Shown here: positions 9,991 through 10,818 of the stretch, piece by piece
Layout: the number at the start of each line of letters is the position of its first letter
Numbering within the stretch: the first letter of the stretch is position 1
Assembly: GCA_037447655.1 (NCBI GenBank)
Contig: JBBHKE010003247.1
Span: forward strand, 1-10,818
DNA length: 10,818 nucleotides
Direction of reading: 5' to 3'
Source of the DNA: Zygnema cylindricum
Taxonomy: Eukaryota; Streptophyta; Zygnematophyceae; Zygnematales; Zygnemataceae
The notes under the pieces: model-generated
Told to the model about the DNA's origin: nothing
The model's input: only the letters and a program-made list of their open reading frames with translations
Database searches by the model: none
Translations under genes and position numbers: made by a program

Positions 9991-10164
9991 AAAGAGTTTC
10001 TTACCACTATTGTTGTTAGCGAAAACACAAACTTGAGTTACAAACATGGTTCTGAGTTTATTTTCCCTCTTTTAGTGGCAAAGAGCAATAAACAATGTTT
10101 ATTACAAATATATTTGCTAGCACAAACTCAAATTTGTGTTAGAAACATGGTTTAGGGTTTTTTT
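9991..10164 (+). repeat. 174-bp patch, identical to 4543-4716
   Basis: This is the second copy of the rare CTTTTAGTGGCAAAGAGC tract, spanning the B half of unit 50 and the A half of unit 51. These are the only two places in the window with this ending. The flanks differ between the two sites (AATGGAAAG here, AATGTAAAG at the other site), so the shared tract is bounded and shorter than one unit. Confidence 0.85.
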
Positions 10165-10447
10165 AACTATTTTTGTGAGCGTTAACAATGTAAAGAGTTT
10201 CTTACCACTATTATTGTTAGCGCAAAAACAAACACAAGTTACAAACATGGTTTGGAGTTTGTTTTACATCTTTTTGTGACCGCGAACAATAAACGATGTT
10301 TATTACAAATATATTTTTTAGCACAAACTCAAATTTGTGTTAGAAACATGGATTAGGGTCTTTTCCAACTATTTTTGTGAACGTTAACAATGTAAAGAGT
10401 TTCTCACCACTTTTGTTGTTAGCGAAAAGACAAACTTGAGTTACAAA
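10165..10447 (+). repeat. Units 51-52: satellite units with private changes
   Basis: Unit 51's B half has AAACACAAGTTAC in place of AAACTTGAGTTAC, weakening the dyad normally formed there. Unit 52 has a TATTTTTTA palindrome variant, GGATTAGGGTC in place of the usual TTTAGGG stretch, and GAACGTTAAC. No non-satellite sequence is present. Confidence 0.7.
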
Positions 10448-10811
10448 CATGGATCTGAGTTTATTTTCCCTCTTTTTGTGACCGAAAACAATAAAGGATG
10501 TTTATTACAAATATATTTGTTAGCACAAACTCCAATTCGTGTTAGAAACATGGTTTAGGGTTTTGTTTAACTATTTTTGTGAGCGTTAACAATGGAAAGA
10601 GTTTCTTACCACTATTGTTGTTATCGAAAACACAAACTTGAGTTACAAATATGGTTCAGAGTTTGTTTTCCCTCTTTTTGAGGCGACGAGCAATAAACGA
10701 TGTTTATGACAAATACATTTGTTAGCACAAACTCAAATTTGTGTTAGAAACATTGTTTATGGTTTTTTTTAACTATTTTTGTGAGCGTTAACAATATAAA
10801 GATTTTCTTGC
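10448..10811 (+). repeat. Long-range block Z, right copy (units 52-54)
   Basis: This stretch repeats the variant order of 757-1120: GGATCTGAG, GTGACCGAA, AATGGAAAG, GAGGCGACG, GTTTATGAC, ATTGTTTATGG. The window ends about 7 bp after it, so its true right limit is unknown. It could be the start of a second copy of a very long (about 9.7 kb) higher-order unit, or an isolated transferred segment. Confidence 0.75.
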
Positions 10812-10818
10812 CATTATT

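Larger units (their letters stand above)
1..10818 (+). repeat. 202-bp tandem satellite array, 53 full units plus one partial
   Basis: The same unit recurs head to tail across the window with no interruption, inversion or single-copy sequence. Taking the TGTTTATTAC motif (or its variant) as unit start, the starts are 1, 202, 404, 606, 808, 1010, 1212, 1414, 1616, 1819, 2021, 2222, 2424, 2625, 2827, 3029, 3235, 3437, 3639, 3840, 4042, 4244, 4446, 4648, 4850, 5051, 5253, 5455, 5657, 5859, 6062, 6264, 6465, 6667, 6869, 7069, 7271, 7472, 7674, 7876, 8077, 8279, 8480, 8682, 8884, 9086, 9288, 9490, 9692, 9894, 10096, 10297, 10499 and 10701. Nearly all units are 200-203 bp; one is 206 bp. Differences are mostly point substitutions with rare 1-4 bp indels. 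GC is about 30%. The array runs off both ends, so its true size is unknown. I do not recognise it as a named satellite. A centromeric or pericentromeric location is inferred only from the repeat architecture. Confidence 0.98.

Noticed and set aside
1-10818. CRISPR array
   Set aside because: Repeats here are 202 bp and directly adjacent, with no unique spacers between short identical repeats and no cas genes.
1-10818. True telomere or interstitial telomere tract
   Set aside because: TTTAGGG occurs once per A half and is not tandem; the rest of each unit is unrelated to telomere repeat.
1-10818. AATAAA polyadenylation signals and TATATA promoter-like boxes in each unit
   Set aside because: They are expected in 30% GC repeats and recur with the unit. 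There is no gene for them to serve.
1-10818. Transposon or retroelement insertion within the array
   Set aside because: Unit starts can be traced without a gap across the whole window; no insertion larger than 4 bp, terminal repeat or target duplication is present.
1-10818. tRNA, rRNA or other structured RNA gene
   Set aside because: No tRNA arm motifs, rRNA core sequences or long stable stems were seen; the only dyads are short, AT-rich and repeated in the units.

Overview
The whole window is one uninterrupted tandem satellite DNA array. I find no protein-coding gene, RNA gene, transposon or single-copy sequence. The unit is about 202 bp, all copies run in the same direction, and 53 complete units plus a 118-bp partial unit fill the window from edge to edge, so neither end of the array is seen. 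GC content of the typical unit is about 30% by hand count. Array size, absence of genes and homogenisation pattern point to eukaryotic heterochromatin, most plausibly a centromeric or pericentromeric satellite. CpG sites that vary mainly to TpG or CpA suggest a genome with cytosine methylation. A plant is my best guess, held weakly; I do not recognise the satellite as a named family.

The unit is itself a dimer. It splits into two halves of 101 bp (A and B) that align without gaps at roughly 70% identity. An ancestral ~101-bp monomer therefore duplicated, the halves diverged, and the 202-bp dimer then became the amplified unit. Half A carries a TTTAGGG-containing stretch and two abutting dyad symmetries. 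Half B carries the most variable segment, which sorts units into a few subtypes.

Layout: 1-1615 is a mosaic of variant units with 4- and 5-unit echoes. 1616-2310 holds ordinary units. 2311-3323 alternates two unit types (about 404-bp period). 3324-4041 holds ordinary units ending in a near-identical pair. 4042-5360 and 5657-6976 are two copies of one multi-unit block, offset by 8 units (1,615-1,616 bp). 6869-7875 and 7876-8883 are a direct 5-unit (about 1,008-bp) tandem duplication. 8884-9990 is the most consensus-like part. 9991-10164 is identical to 4543-4716. 10448-10811 resembles 757-1120 at an offset of exactly 9,691 bp (48 units). Unequal exchange and gene conversion have clearly been at work.

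Nothing here acts together as genes. Any function would be structural: nucleosome or kinetochore positioning, DNA curvature, or a source of non-coding transcripts. The sequence alone cannot establish this.
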